DNA of 64,000 bases from Siphonodentalium dalli (taxonomy: Eukaryota; Mollusca; Scaphopoda; Gadilida; Siphonodentaliidae): the NCBI GenBank assembly GCA_032622095.1, contig CP136061.1, forward strand, positions 115,514,754 through 115,578,753, read 5' to 3'. Shown piece after piece: positions 52,004 to 61,842 of the stretch (position 1 is its first letter; every line of letters starts with the position of its first letter). The translations under genes and the position numbers were made by a program. The notes under the pieces were generated by a model. It was given only the letters and a program-made list of their open reading frames with translations, was not told the DNA's origin and did not search any database.

Positions 52004-54768
52004 GTAAGTGGAACCAATTCGTAAGATAATATCATGCTTGTTATAACGATGGCGTAATTAATCTCTTACTAGTAGGTAAGTGGAACCGATTCATAAGATA
52101 ATATCATGCTTGCTGTAACGATGGCGTAATTAATCTCTTAGGTAAGTGGAACCGATTCGTAAGATAATATCATGCTTGTTATAACGATGGCGTAATTAAT
52201 CTCTTAGGTAAGTGGAACCGATTCGTAAGATAATATCATGCTTGTTATAACGATGGCGTAATTAATCTCTTACTAGTAGGTAAGTGGAACCGATTCATAA
52301 GATAATATCATGCTTGCTGTAACGATGGCGTAATTAATCTCTTAGGTAAGTGGAACCGATTCGTAAGATAATATCATGCTTGTTATAACGATGGCGTATT
52401 TAATCTCTTAGGTAAGTGGAACCGATTCGTAAGATAATATCATGCTTGTTATAACGATGGCGTAATTAATCTCTTAGGTAAGTGGAACCGATTCGTAAGA
52501 TAATATCATGCTTGTTATAACGATGGCGTAATTAATCTCTTAGGTAAGTGGAACCGATTCGTAAGATAATATCATGTTTGTTATAACGATGGCGTAATTA
52601 ATCTCGTAGGTAAGTGGAACCGATTCGTAAGATAATATCATGCTTGTTATAACGATGGCGTAATTAATCTCTTAGGTAAGTGGAACCGATTCGTAAGATA
52701 ATATCATGCTTGTTATAACGATGGCGTAATTAATCTTGTAGGTAAGTGGAACCGATTCGTAAGATAATATTATGCTTTCTGTAACGATGGCGTAATTAAT
52801 CTCTTAGGTAAGTGGAACCGATTCGTAAGATAATATCATGCTTGTTATAACGATGGCGTAATTAATCTCTTACTAGTAGGTAAGTGGAACCGATTCGTAA
52901 GATAATATCATGCTTGTTATAACGATGGCGTAATTAATCTCTTAGGTAAGTGGAAGCGATTCGTAAGATAATATCATGCTTGTTATAACGATGGCGTAAT
53001 TAATCTCTTAGGTAAGTGGAACCGATTCGTAAGATAATATCATGCTTGTTATAACGATGGCGTAATTAATCTCTTAGGTAAGTGGAACCGATTCCTAAGA
53101 TAATATCATGCTTGTTATAACGATGGCGTAATTAATCTCTTAGGTAAGTGGAAGCGATTCATAAGATAATATCATGCTTGTTATAATGATGGCGTAATTA
53201 ATCTCTTAGGTAAGTGGAACCGATTCGTAAGATAATATCATGCTTGTTATAACGATGGCGTAATTAATCTCTTAGGTAAGTGGAACCGATTCCTAAGATA
53301 ATATCATGCTTGTTATAATGATGGCGTAATTAATCTCTTAGGTAAGTGGAAGCGATTCATAAGATAATATCATGCTTGTTATAACGATGGCGTAATTAAT
53401 CTCTTAGGTAAGTGGAAGCGATTCGTAAGATAATATCATGCTTGTTATAACGATGGCGTAATTAATCTCTTAGGTAAGTGGAACCGATTCGTAAGATAAT
53501 ATCATGCTTGTTATAACGATGGCGTAATTAATCTCTTAGGTAAGTGGAACCGATTCATAAGATAATATCATGCTTGTTATAACGATGGCGTAATTAATCT
53601 CTTAGGTAAGTGGAACCGATTCGTAAGATAATATCTTGCTTGTTATAACGATGGCGTAATTAATCTCTTAGGTAAGTGGAACCGATTCATAAGATAATAT
53701 CATGCTTGCTGTAACGATGGCGTAATTAATCTCTTAGGTAAGTGGAACTGATTTGTAAGATAATATCATGCTTGTTATAACGATGGCGTAATTAATCTCT
53801 TAGGTAAGTGGAACCGATTCGTAAGATAATGTCATGCTTGTTATAACGATGGCGTAATTAATCTCTTAGGTAAGTGGAAGCGATTCATAAGATAATATCA
53901 TGCTTGTTATAATGATGGCGTAATTAATCTCTTAGGTAAGTGGAAGCGATTCATAAGATAATATCATGCTTGTTATAATGATGGCGTAATTAATCTCTTA
54001 GGTAAGTGGAAGCGATTCATAAGATAATATCATGCTTGTTATAATGATGGCGTAATTAATCTCTTAGGTAAGTGGAACTGATTCGTAAGATAATATCATG
54101 CTTGTTATAACGATGGCGTAATTAATCTCTTAGGTAAGTGGAACTGATTCGTAAGATAATATCATGCTTGTTATAACGATGGCGTAATTAATCTCTTAGG
54201 TAAGTGGAACCGATTCATAAGATAATATCATGCTTGCTGTAACGATGGCGTAATTAATCTCTTAGGTAAGTGGAAGCGATTCATAAGATAATATCATGCT
54301 TGTTATAATGATGGCGTAATTAATCTCTTAGGTAAGTGGAACCGATTCATAAGATAATATCATGCATGCTGTAACGATGGCGTAATTAATCTCTTAGGTA
54401 AGTGGAACCGATTCGTAAGATAATATCATGCTTGTTATAACGATGGCGTAATTAATCTCTTAGGTAAGTGGAACCGATTCGTAAGATAATATCATGCTTG
54501 TTATAACGATGGCGTAATTAATCTCTTAGGTAAGTGGAACCGATTCGTAAGATAATATCATGCATGCTGTAACGATGGCGTAATTAATCTCTTAGGTAAG
54601 TGGAACCGATTCGTAAGATAATATCATGCTTGTTATAACGATGGCGTAATTAATCTCTTAGGTAAGTGGAACCGATTCGTAAGATAATATCATGCTTGTT
54701 ATAACGATGGCGTAATTAATCTCTTAGGTAAGTGGAACAGATTCGTAAGATAATATCATGCTTGCTGT
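51971..54768 (+). repeat. 66-bp tandem array of an exon-intron junction, 42 units plus 8 bp
   Basis: The unit starts CTTGTTATAACGATGGCG, has TCTCTTAG|GTAAGTGG at its middle and ends AAGATAATATCATG. It contains the last 33 nt of exon 7 and the first 33 nt of intron 7. Spacing is 66 bp throughout except for three units with a 6-bp CTAGTA insert (52069, 52273, 52873): 42x66+18 = 2790 bp fits the start of the terminal partial unit at 54761. Variants include CTGTAA for TATAA, GAAG for GAAC, and A or C for G before TAAGAT. By eye the core AGGTAAGTGG is unchanged in every unit. The frame through a unit contains a stop. Unit 1 is the real exon end. Confidence 0.97.
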
Positions 54769-54794
54769 TCTGCTAGCCACAGGATCTCAATGAA

Positions 54795-55147
54795 CAAGAC
54801 TGCAAATAGTGACGCATTACCAATTCACCCTCTGGGGACCTCATTCTACTTAGGCCTCATCTTCTGGGAAATATCTATAGTCTCAAACATTGTTTTTAGT
54901 TACTTTTTCCCTTCTGGGAAGTTTCTATATCCCCTAAGAAATCGAGGCGACTAATGGGTGAACATCACCAACTTCAACCGAGGAAATTCAATCTGATCCT
55001 CGGTCTCCCATAGCAGTTGAGGACTAAGCATAATGAGGTTGCCAGAGGTTGAATTTGGTGACTAACCCATCTTGCAGGATAGCTTCACTAAAATCACCCA
55101 CTGGGGACCTCATTCTACAAATGACAGACACACTATTTTCAGGCTTG
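54795..55147. mobile_element. Degraded family B element abutting the 66-bp array
   Basis: CAAGACTGCAAATAGTG at the left and CACTATTTTCAGGCTTG at the right with 8-bp flanks TCAATGAA (54787) and TCATTGAA (55148), one mismatch. It starts 26 bp after the last array unit. Confidence 0.78.
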
Positions 55148-55565
55148 TCATTGAAATTTGGTAAAGGTTGGAGAACTTTAAATTTTCAGATGATTCATTG
55201 AGTTGTTATAATTCTTTGTTTGAGATTTTTCAAAAACTTAATTTGTTCATTTTTTTTAAATTTAGATTGCGATAGCACGATAACATGAACAATTATCAAC
55301 TGATTTTGTTGATATTCGGTATATATATTGACACTTGCTTAACTGTCTTGATCGGGTTTGAAAACCGACAAGGTTGACGAATTAGAAGTAAATATTCTCC
55401 ACAGCCTACAGCCTCGGTGAATATTGACTCCCTTGGGTCAACCTCGAAACAATGCGTTAATAATGTTCACTTGCATCATTTCAAGATGAAATTGGAACAT
55501 AAATGCAAACAACTAACACCAGATTTTAATGTAATTTTCTGAGTTTTCTTTGATTTTTTTTCCAG

Positions 55566-55672
55566 CTAAATATTTCACAATGAACAAAAAGCAATGCCAT
55601 GAAAGCTTGGACTTATACAAAAAGTTTCTTGTTCGAATGGAAAAAGTGTCGATATTCTTAAAGGTTGCAGAG
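55566..55672 (+). CDS. Gene B exon 8: ANTH ([20 protein letters not shown])
   Basis: The acceptor is TTTTTTTTCCAG ending 55565 and the donor is GTAGGT at 55673. CT completes Ala with G from exon 7, then 35 codons follow. [20 protein letters not shown], then [15 protein letters not shown], matches KYFDMKKNQCKEGLDIYKKF and LTRMTRISEFLKVAE of PICALM. Confidence 0.96.
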
Positions 55673-56197
55673 GTAGGTATATTAAGACTAATCTTTTACC
55701 GCAGCACCTAGCTGACTCTCATAAGTTTGTTTCTTTCCAAATGCCAATTTGCGAAAGCATCTTTGTGTGTGCTAATACTTTTCTCTTATCATTTATCTAT
55801 TTGAGGGCAATTTCCTTGTTTCATTGCCTGAGTATGAAGGCTGAACTTTAACTCATTCAATGCCAAGCCCCCAACAATTAGCATTACCTTGCGGCCAGCC
55901 TCCTTGAACGACATTGAGCTGTTCAGCGTTTTTTTATGATTATTGTCAAATTGTTAATTTGAAATCTGTGATTCAGCAACTTGTAACAACATTTTTGCCG
56001 AAATAATAATATATCTTTTTCAATATATAATGTCACTAGACCAGTTTAAAGTTGATCAATGACATAATTACTTCAATATGATTGGCATAGTCTCTCAAAA
56101 TGAACAGAAAAAAATGCGGGAAACAATAGAGTGAAACCCTCGTTGAAATCTTATTTCCTCAAAGCTGGACTATATTAGTCATATAAACTAAACTAAA
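55673..56197. other. Intron 8 of gene B, no feature seen
   Basis: Unique sequence; TTTAACTCATTCAATGCCAAG at 55850 resembles a decayed TTAA-element end, without a partner. Confidence 0.5.
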
Positions 56198-56412
56198 CTA
56201 AACTATATTAAATGGATTCTCCCACCCAGTTCAAATACATTGGAATCGTCTACTATTCATTTTGAGGTGATGATTAGGACATTTAAGCAGACGACATTTG
56301 CAGACAGCCAAAAAGATAATAGAAGTGCAGAAGAGTTTGTATTGATTGGTGGGAAATGTTCAGACATAAACTCAACTATAAGCCTATAGCATATTATCTG
56401 AACATTTCTAAC
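56198..56412. mobile_element. Family C fragment
   Basis: ATATTAAATGGATTCTCCCA, ACATTGGAATCGTCTACTA, GATAATAGAAGTGCAGA and ATTATCTGAACATTTC; both ends eroded. Confidence 0.72.
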
Positions 56413-56634
56413 ATCCTATTTCGACTATGTTCTGAACCAATTCTGGTAATACTGATGTACCGGTAGGGAGCCATTTAAATTTGTCGGAACATGATATGGA
56501 CGATTTCAAAGTTACAGTGTTATCGGGAATCTTCGGTGCATCAATAAAAGGAAAACAGTCAAACTGAAAGTCATTAGAAAACTAAACACTACAAAGACCG
56601 GCCTGAACAGAGATAGGGGATTCTTGGCCCACTA

Positions 56635-56846
56635 CAGTAATGCCCTAAGTAATCGACTCCATAACCACAGCAGAATTATGGGTAACTTTCAGGATTTAGT
56701 CGGAAATATGGCTTGTTGCCATTTATTGGAAAGCCCTCGGGGAGAGCTTTCCGATGAATGGCAACAAGCCATATTTCCGACTAAATCCTGAAAAGTTACC
56801 CATAATTCTGCTGTGGTTATGGAGTCGATTACTTAGGGCATTGCTG
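56635..56846. mobile_element. Family D foldback MITE, near-perfect
   Basis: CAGTAATGCCCTAAGTAATC to GATTACTTAGGGCATTGCTG, TA flanks. Both arms share the private variant ATAACCACAGCAG (TCCATAACC / GGTTATGGA). Confidence 0.92.
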
Positions 56847-57133
56847 TATCTGGCTTCCGTGACTAGTTTCTAAGACTGACTTCTAACGTGATTCCTCGAT
56901 TCTCATTTCACTTGATAAAGGCTTCACAGAAGGCCGAAAGTTTGTGTGTATTATACACTAATGAGTCATTCAATTCCTGTCATCTTATAACTTGATCAAG
57001 ACTCATGCAGCTATGCATATACATCATCATATACAAATGAACTATTTAGTAAGGGTACTACTCATCAATAATTATTTAGTAAAGAACGAGATAAGTGATA
57101 ATTTCTGTACTAATGGACCTCTCTGCTGCACTG

Positions 57134-57857
57134 TTAACCCTTTCTATATGAAATACTCACTGACGAGTAGTTCCCTTAGGAAATGGTCAGATAATAATTT
57201 CAACAAACAACCATAGTTAATTTGTTGAACTTATTACCCAAACATTTTCCATCAATGGACAGATATTCTTCTCCACTTTTATATCCCGTACCTCTGTCGT
57301 CTGCTCATCCTGAACACCCCCTCCAAATGAATAATAGACTATTCCAATCTATACTTTTATACCTGAATGAATTCTCCCACTCTGTTATAAACAAGCCTTG
57401 AAATAGTGAGCCTGTCATTTGCAGAATGAGGTCCCCAGAAGGTGAATTTAGTGATGCTATCCCGTACAGCGGGCTAGCATCACCAAATTCACCCTCTGGG
57501 GACCTCATTCTGCTTAGGCATTAGCAGAATGAGGTTCCCAGAGTGTGAATTTGGTGATGCTAGCCTGCTGTGCGGGATAGCATTACTAAATTCACCCTCT
57601 GGGAACCTCATTCTGCAAATGACAGGCTCACTATTTCAAGGCTTGGTTATAAAAGTATACATTGGTCTTTTGCTCATCTGGAGGGTTGTTCAGGTAATAA
57701 AAGCAGATGCAGACAGAAAAAGAGATAATACAAGTTCAGAATGATACATATCCATTGATGGGAAATGTTCAGATAATAAACTTATTATCTGAACATTTCC
57801 TAAGGGATCGACCGACACGTCAATGACTCAATGAATATTTAGTATAGAAATGGTTAA
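57134..57857 (-). mobile_element. Family C TTAA element carrying a nested family B element
   Basis: TTAA at 57134 and 57854. CCCTTTCTATATGAAATACT, TCAGATAATAATTTCAACA, CAAATGAATAATAGACTATT, then a B element (57392-57645), then AAAAGTATACATTGG and GAATATTTAGTATAGAAATGG. It appears to be two C sequences head to head. Confidence 0.78.
57392..57645. mobile_element. Short family B MITE with 8-bp duplication GTTATAAA, nested
   Basis: CAAGCCTTGAAATAGTGAG and CACTATTTCAAGGCTTG flanked by GTTATAAA at 57384-57391 and 57646-57653. The target GTTATAAA is the normal C-family sequence (CAGTTATAAAAGTATA), so the empty site is known. Confidence 0.96.
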
Positions 57858-57937
57858 CTTCAAATTAAAGATTATTTGTAAGTCAAGTAAGTGTTATTGT
57901 ATGATGTACTGTACACCTATCTTTCCATTGATTACAG

Positions 57938-57979
57938 AATGTAGGAATTGATAAAGGGGAGATTCCAGACTTGGTGAAG
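57938..57979 (+). CDS. Gene B exon 9: short ANTH exon (NVGIDKGEIPDLVK)
   Basis: The acceptor is TTGATTACAG ending 57937 and the donor is GTATGT at 57980. Its fourteen whole codons NVGIDKGEIPDLVK match QVGIDRGDIPDLSQ of PICALM. It lies about 80 nt after a TTAA-family MITE (57134-57857). Confidence 0.93.
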
Positions 57980-58113
57980 GTATGTACGTCAGGTCATATA
58001 TAATTCCAATCTCAATGTTGATATATTTTCTTTTATTGTTGTCACAATGAATAATCCTTATAAACATAATGTACATATTTTAAACCTTTCATTACTGAAT
58101 AGATACATGTACT

Positions 58114-58810
58114 CCAGTCCTTCGATTTTGAAAAACTCTGGTACGCAGCTTATTGTGTGACTTTTGCTTTGGTGCACCTAACAGGGAAATATAAGTTATA
58201 ACGGATGCTTGAGCATGTAAACATGTATATAATAGTTTAATGCACTCAAATAACATTGTTTTGTTCTATATTAATAAAATAGATCTTCAAATTTTTTTTA
58301 TTCTTGTTTACTTCAACTAAAAGTTCCTTCCTGGGATCATTTTGTACATCGCTGACTCAAGGGAATATATTCCCTGGCCGATGGCTAATTAGTAATCCGT
58401 ACCGTTTACTCTTTCCTGATTCGTAAGGAGTAGGACTGGTGTCTGTCCAATTGTGACTGAACTATTACCACGTGCTTACCAGTATTGAGTCATGATGTAA
58501 TATATTTGATTGTTTTGACAACGTTGTCTCTTTGATTCTATTGATGATCTCTTTGATAGTCTGCGACACACACACATTGAACAGTACTCACTACCATTTC
58601 GGGTTAAAAACACTCCAGTATATAACCTTTGATGCTATGACTTCTACGATGATCGGTGTTATCCCAACCATTTCTTTTTTACATTTTATTAAATCATTTA
58701 GTAAACTTAACCAAGATCGTGGGGCGCACATCTTTTTGCACGATACTTTTCAATTCCAGGTGCGCTATGGCACGCAAGAGTAATTATGTGCATCAAAATC
58801 GAAGGACTGG
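58114..58810. mobile_element. Terminal-inverted-repeat element (CCAGTCCTTCGATTTTGA) nested in a family C fragment
   Basis: CCAGTCCTTCGATTTTGA at the left and TCAAAATCGAAGGACTGG at the right, with TACT at 58110-58113 and 58811-58814 as a likely duplication. Flanks 58083-58110 and 58811-58850 carry C-family CATTACTGAAT and ACTCAGTTGTAAAAGTATA. No transposase frame. Confidence 0.82.
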
Positions 58811-59146
58811 TACTCAGTTGTAAAAGTATAAAACTGAACGGGACATTCTAAATTTGTAGGGATATTCAGATATTATAAGCAGATTTCTTTTGGAGAAACG
58901 CACCAAGTATTCATCTTGGGGATATTCTGATTCATCATTTGATATAAGGCTACATCAATAAAATAACCTGTTTTATGAAAACATTTGGCTTGAAAAAAAA
59001 ATAGATACAGGACTGAGCAGGAAGGGAAAAAATGAAAATAAAATTATGCATCAACAATTGACAAATAGCAGAATTGTCCATGAATTTCACAAAATTACAA
59101 GTATTTATTTCCATAAAACTTAAATAAATTAACACTCCTAAATTTC

Positions 59147-59490
59147 TATTTCTTTGGCTTTGGATGTCAAAAATATTTGATTCGAGTCGAGGAACCCACC
59201 CATCAAAGCTCAAGAGTGATCAGATATCAATTTTTGAAGTTTGCTATTTCTCGAGATGTACTAGTAGTACTATTATTTGTGGCCCAGAAAAACATCGTCA
59301 AACGGACGGTCTCGGGACAAAATTGCGGATGAAGATGGGGATAACTCTAAATTCAAGTGTGATATGGCCAAATGTTGTGATACTCAAGTGATAATACGGC
59401 CATATTTCGTTGAACAAAATGTTGATAAATAACATGTTTTGGGAAATTTGATACCATAGTTGACAGTGGTTAGCATTATTTTGTTGGAAT
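59147..59490. repeat. Dispersed repeat M, copy 2
   Basis: A direct-orientation relative of 40737-41070, with a short internal duplication (CAAGTGTGATATGGCCA / CAAGTGATAATACGGCCA). Confidence 0.83.
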
Positions 59491-59668
59491 TAATTGATTC
59501 TGATAACTAAAGCGTATTTTGAAGAAATGTTGTTGTTTTTGTATATTGGTGATATGGGGACTGTTTGATTACATTGAGTGCCTTTAAATAATGGAATAGA
59601 AGGTGAAAGCAGAAAAGAGACTCAATATATCAACATTTTTCCTCACCACTGTCACCACATGCTTCACA

Positions 59669-60529
59669 TTAAAACACGTTGAGTACCGGCTACGAGTTAT
59701 CTCGTACAACACTATATTTCAGGGTGCCACTACGAGTTATCTCGTACTTTATATGGGTCTAGATATTCTGCTGTAGAAATTTAAGAAATTGAGTTCCCCG
59801 CATAATCATGATTTCAACCATCTTAGGAAGCTCAAATATATATGTGATGTGAGTGGTGCCTCTACATCTCTGTAATAAAGCAACCTAATTTGGGCCAAAA
59901 GTATGGTTATAATGATGCATTGGCCCCTAACTCTGTAGTCTGAATTGGCATTTTGCGATAAGATCCACAAAAGCCCCTAACATTCTGCACTTCAGAATAA
60001 TGAGTTAGTTCGTGTATTTTAAAAGTAGGCATCAATTTTGAAGTAGCATGATCACACATGTACGATGCTATTAGTCAAAATTTAGGTACGAGAAAACTCG
60101 TAGGCAACCAGCACCACCCATCTAAAGCTGGAATGTGGGATACGATATTTCCCGGCTGTGTCAAGGAGTGATGTTGTAGCCAGAACTAGCGCAGGGTACT
60201 CCAAAAGATCAAATGAGCACATGTTTATTATTTATAGTATCGAACATGATCATCTGATGAAGTACTCATGAGAAAAACGTGGCAATGTGTGGATATGAGA
60301 TAACTTGTAGTCGGCACCCAGCCAAAATATCATGAAATGCGTTGCTCTGTGTCGACTACGAGTTATCTCGTAGTGCGTTTATGCCATGTTTTTATGTGTT
60401 CCAAGCTGATACATGCCCAGTTTTGGGGTTTGAGGGTGGTTATATGGTGCTATTTACCTATTTAATAATTAATATAAAGTTGGCACTCTGGAATGTTACA
60501 CTATAGGTTTCCGGCACTCAACGTGTTAA
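59669..60529. mobile_element. TTAA-bounded element with repeated TACGAGTTATCTCGTA motifs
   Basis: TTAAAACACGTTGAGTACCGG at the left and CCGGCACTCAACGTGTTAA at the right form inverted ends at TTAA. TACGAGTTATCTCGTA or variants (TACGAGAAAACTCGTA, GAGATAACTTGTAG) occur five times inside. 861 bp, no protein recognised. Confidence 0.75.
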
Positions 60530-60705
60530 TCAGCGTGAACATAAACCAATCATATTAAAAAGTTTTATTTTTGTTTACAATATTGAGGAGAAATTTGTAG
60601 TAGGGGTTTGTAATCCAGATTATTAAACTGCTGTTGCCTAACAGAAAGTTAAAAAAATAAAGTTACTTTTGATGATTAAAATAACCTAAACATATATTAC
60701 TCCAG

Positions 60706-60785
60706 GCTCCGTCTACATTATTGGATACATTAGAAGAACATTATGAATCTTTAGAGGGCAAGAAAGTAACAACTCCAACATCCAC
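60706..60785 (+). CDS. Gene B exon 10: end of the ANTH domain (APSTLLDTLEEHYESLEGKK)
   Basis: The acceptor is TATTACTCCAG ending 60705 and the donor is GTAAGT at 60786. APSTLLDTLEEHYESLEGKK, then VTTPTS, matches APSSLLDALEQHLASLEGKK of PICALM. It ends in phase 2 (AC) and is completed by A of exon 11. Confidence 0.94.
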
Positions 60786-60818
60786 GTAAGTAAACTGAAT
60801 GGCTGGATATAGTACATC

Positions 60819-60918
60819 TTGACATTTGCAGAATGAGGTCCCAAGAGAGTGAATTTAGTGACGCCGCTATCCCGCATGGCGGGCTAGTATCTCCAAATTC
60901 AAACCTCATTCTGCTTAG
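60819..60918. mobile_element. Family B remnant, single hairpin
   Basis: TTGACATTTGCAGAATGAGG, a hairpin around GCTATCCCGCATGGCGGGCTAG and CCTCATTCTGCTTAGGCCTC; no terminal repeats remain. It starts 34 bp after exon 10. Confidence 0.8.
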
Positions 60919-60929
60919 GCCTCAACTGA

Positions 60930-61430
60930 TATGGATATTCAGGGTGACCTCTAGATGGGAGCCTCCTATCTTGACTGAAATTTGTTAAAAAACATGGCTG
61001 CCAGGGCGCCAGCAGCCATCTTGGATTTCAAATTTGAATCCATCGGCACACCCTGCAGCCCGAATCTCAAATCCGTTTCTCACCAAACTGCATATGGATC
61101 TTCATGGTGACCTCTAGATTGGTGGCCCTTATCCACCGACACACCATGCAGCCCTCATTTAATGGTTTTGAAAATTTACAGGCATGTTTAGGATCACCTC
61201 TAGATGGGAGCTATCAAATTTGAACAATTTTTGATTAAAAAATGGCCCCTGGTAGCCATCTTGGATTTTAATCTTTGCATGACTAAATCCTTTGGCACAC
61301 CCTACAGACCACATCCTTCATTTGATTATCACCAAACTTTATATGGATATTTTGGGTGACCTCTAGATGGTAGTCATCAAATTTTTCTGAATTTCATTGA
61401 GAAACATGGCCACCAGCTGCCATCTTGGAA
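60930..61430 (+). repeat. Degenerate direct repeats (GGTGACCTCTAGATGG, GCCATCTTGGA)
   Basis: GTGACCTCTAGAT recurs near 60943, 61109 and 61360, with ATCACCTCTAGATGGGAG near 61191. CAGC(T)GCCATCTTGGA and CACACCCTGCAG/ACACCCTACAG are interspersed. They form about three diverged copies of a 130-200 bp unit in intron 10 of gene B. No coding potential is seen. Confidence 0.65.
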
Positions 61431-61609
61431 TTTACTTGATATATATATCTTCATTTGCCATCTAATATTACTTAGACATTTAAACTTTTCGCATTCCTAA
61501 TCACTCTATTGACTGTAACACATGAAATTATCTCCCATCCAAGTTGAGCTACAGTGTCATTGACACTTTCATTCAGCATGTTATGTTGTATGTTTGTTCT
61601 GTATTACAG

Positions 61610-61670
61610 ACCGTCGGGGTACACTTCAGCTGTTAACTCCTATGCCGATGCACACACATCACAGGCCAAT
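61610..61670 (+). CDS. Gene B exon 11: linker after the ANTH domain
   Basis: The acceptor is TGTTCTGTATTACAG ending 61609 and the donor is GTAAGT at 61671. Its twenty codons PSGYTSAVNSYADAHTSQAN are Ser/Ala/Thr-rich, as expected for the poorly conserved linker after ANTH. Support comes from splice signals, phase match and open frame rather than homology. The gene continues outside the window. Confidence 0.72.
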
Positions 61671-61695
61671 GTAAGTAGCTCTTATTCAGTTGTTA

Positions 61696-61842
61696 CAGTA
61701 TTGCTCTAAATAATCGACTCCTTAACCACAGCAGAATTATGGGTAATTTTTCATGATGTAGTCGGAAATGTATCTTGTTGCCATTCATCGGAAAGCTCTC
61801 ACCGAGAGCTTTCCGATGAATGGCAACAAGCCATATTTTCCG
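61696..61842. mobile_element. Family D foldback MITE, right arm truncated
   Basis: CAGTATTGCTCTAAATAATC after TA, centre AAGCTCTCACCGAGAGCTTT, and the right arm ends after CAAGCCATATTTTC. It starts 26 bp after exon 11. Confidence 0.85.

Larger units (their letters stand above)
37951..61670 (+). other. Gene B: PICALM/AP180-family gene, complete ANTH domain, continues past window
   Basis: Eleven exons (37951-38079, 40375-40517, 43154-43229, 44216-44318, 46215-46254, 47131-47187, 51892-52003, 55566-55672, 57938-57979, 60706-60785, 61610-61670) have GT/AG junctions. Their phases agree (1,0,1,2,0,0,1,0,0,2,0) and the order matches the ANTH domain of PICALM. The family binds PtdIns(4,5)P2 and the v-SNAREs VAMP2/3/8 at clathrin-coated pits. 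The clathrin/AP-2-binding tail is beyond 64000. Two oddities are a one-base frame disruption in exon 1 and a 2.8-kb array made from the exon 7-intron 7 junction. Intact downstream exons argue that it is, or recently was, functional. Start: ATG 37951 aligns with the family start MSGQSI; an in-frame ATG at 37921 could add ten residues. Confidence 0.9.

Noticed and set aside
51971-54768. Possibility that the array encodes a repeated peptide ([11 protein letters not shown] multimers)
   Set aside because: Although the unit is 66 bp (22 codons), the frame contains TAA in each unit, so it cannot be translated through.
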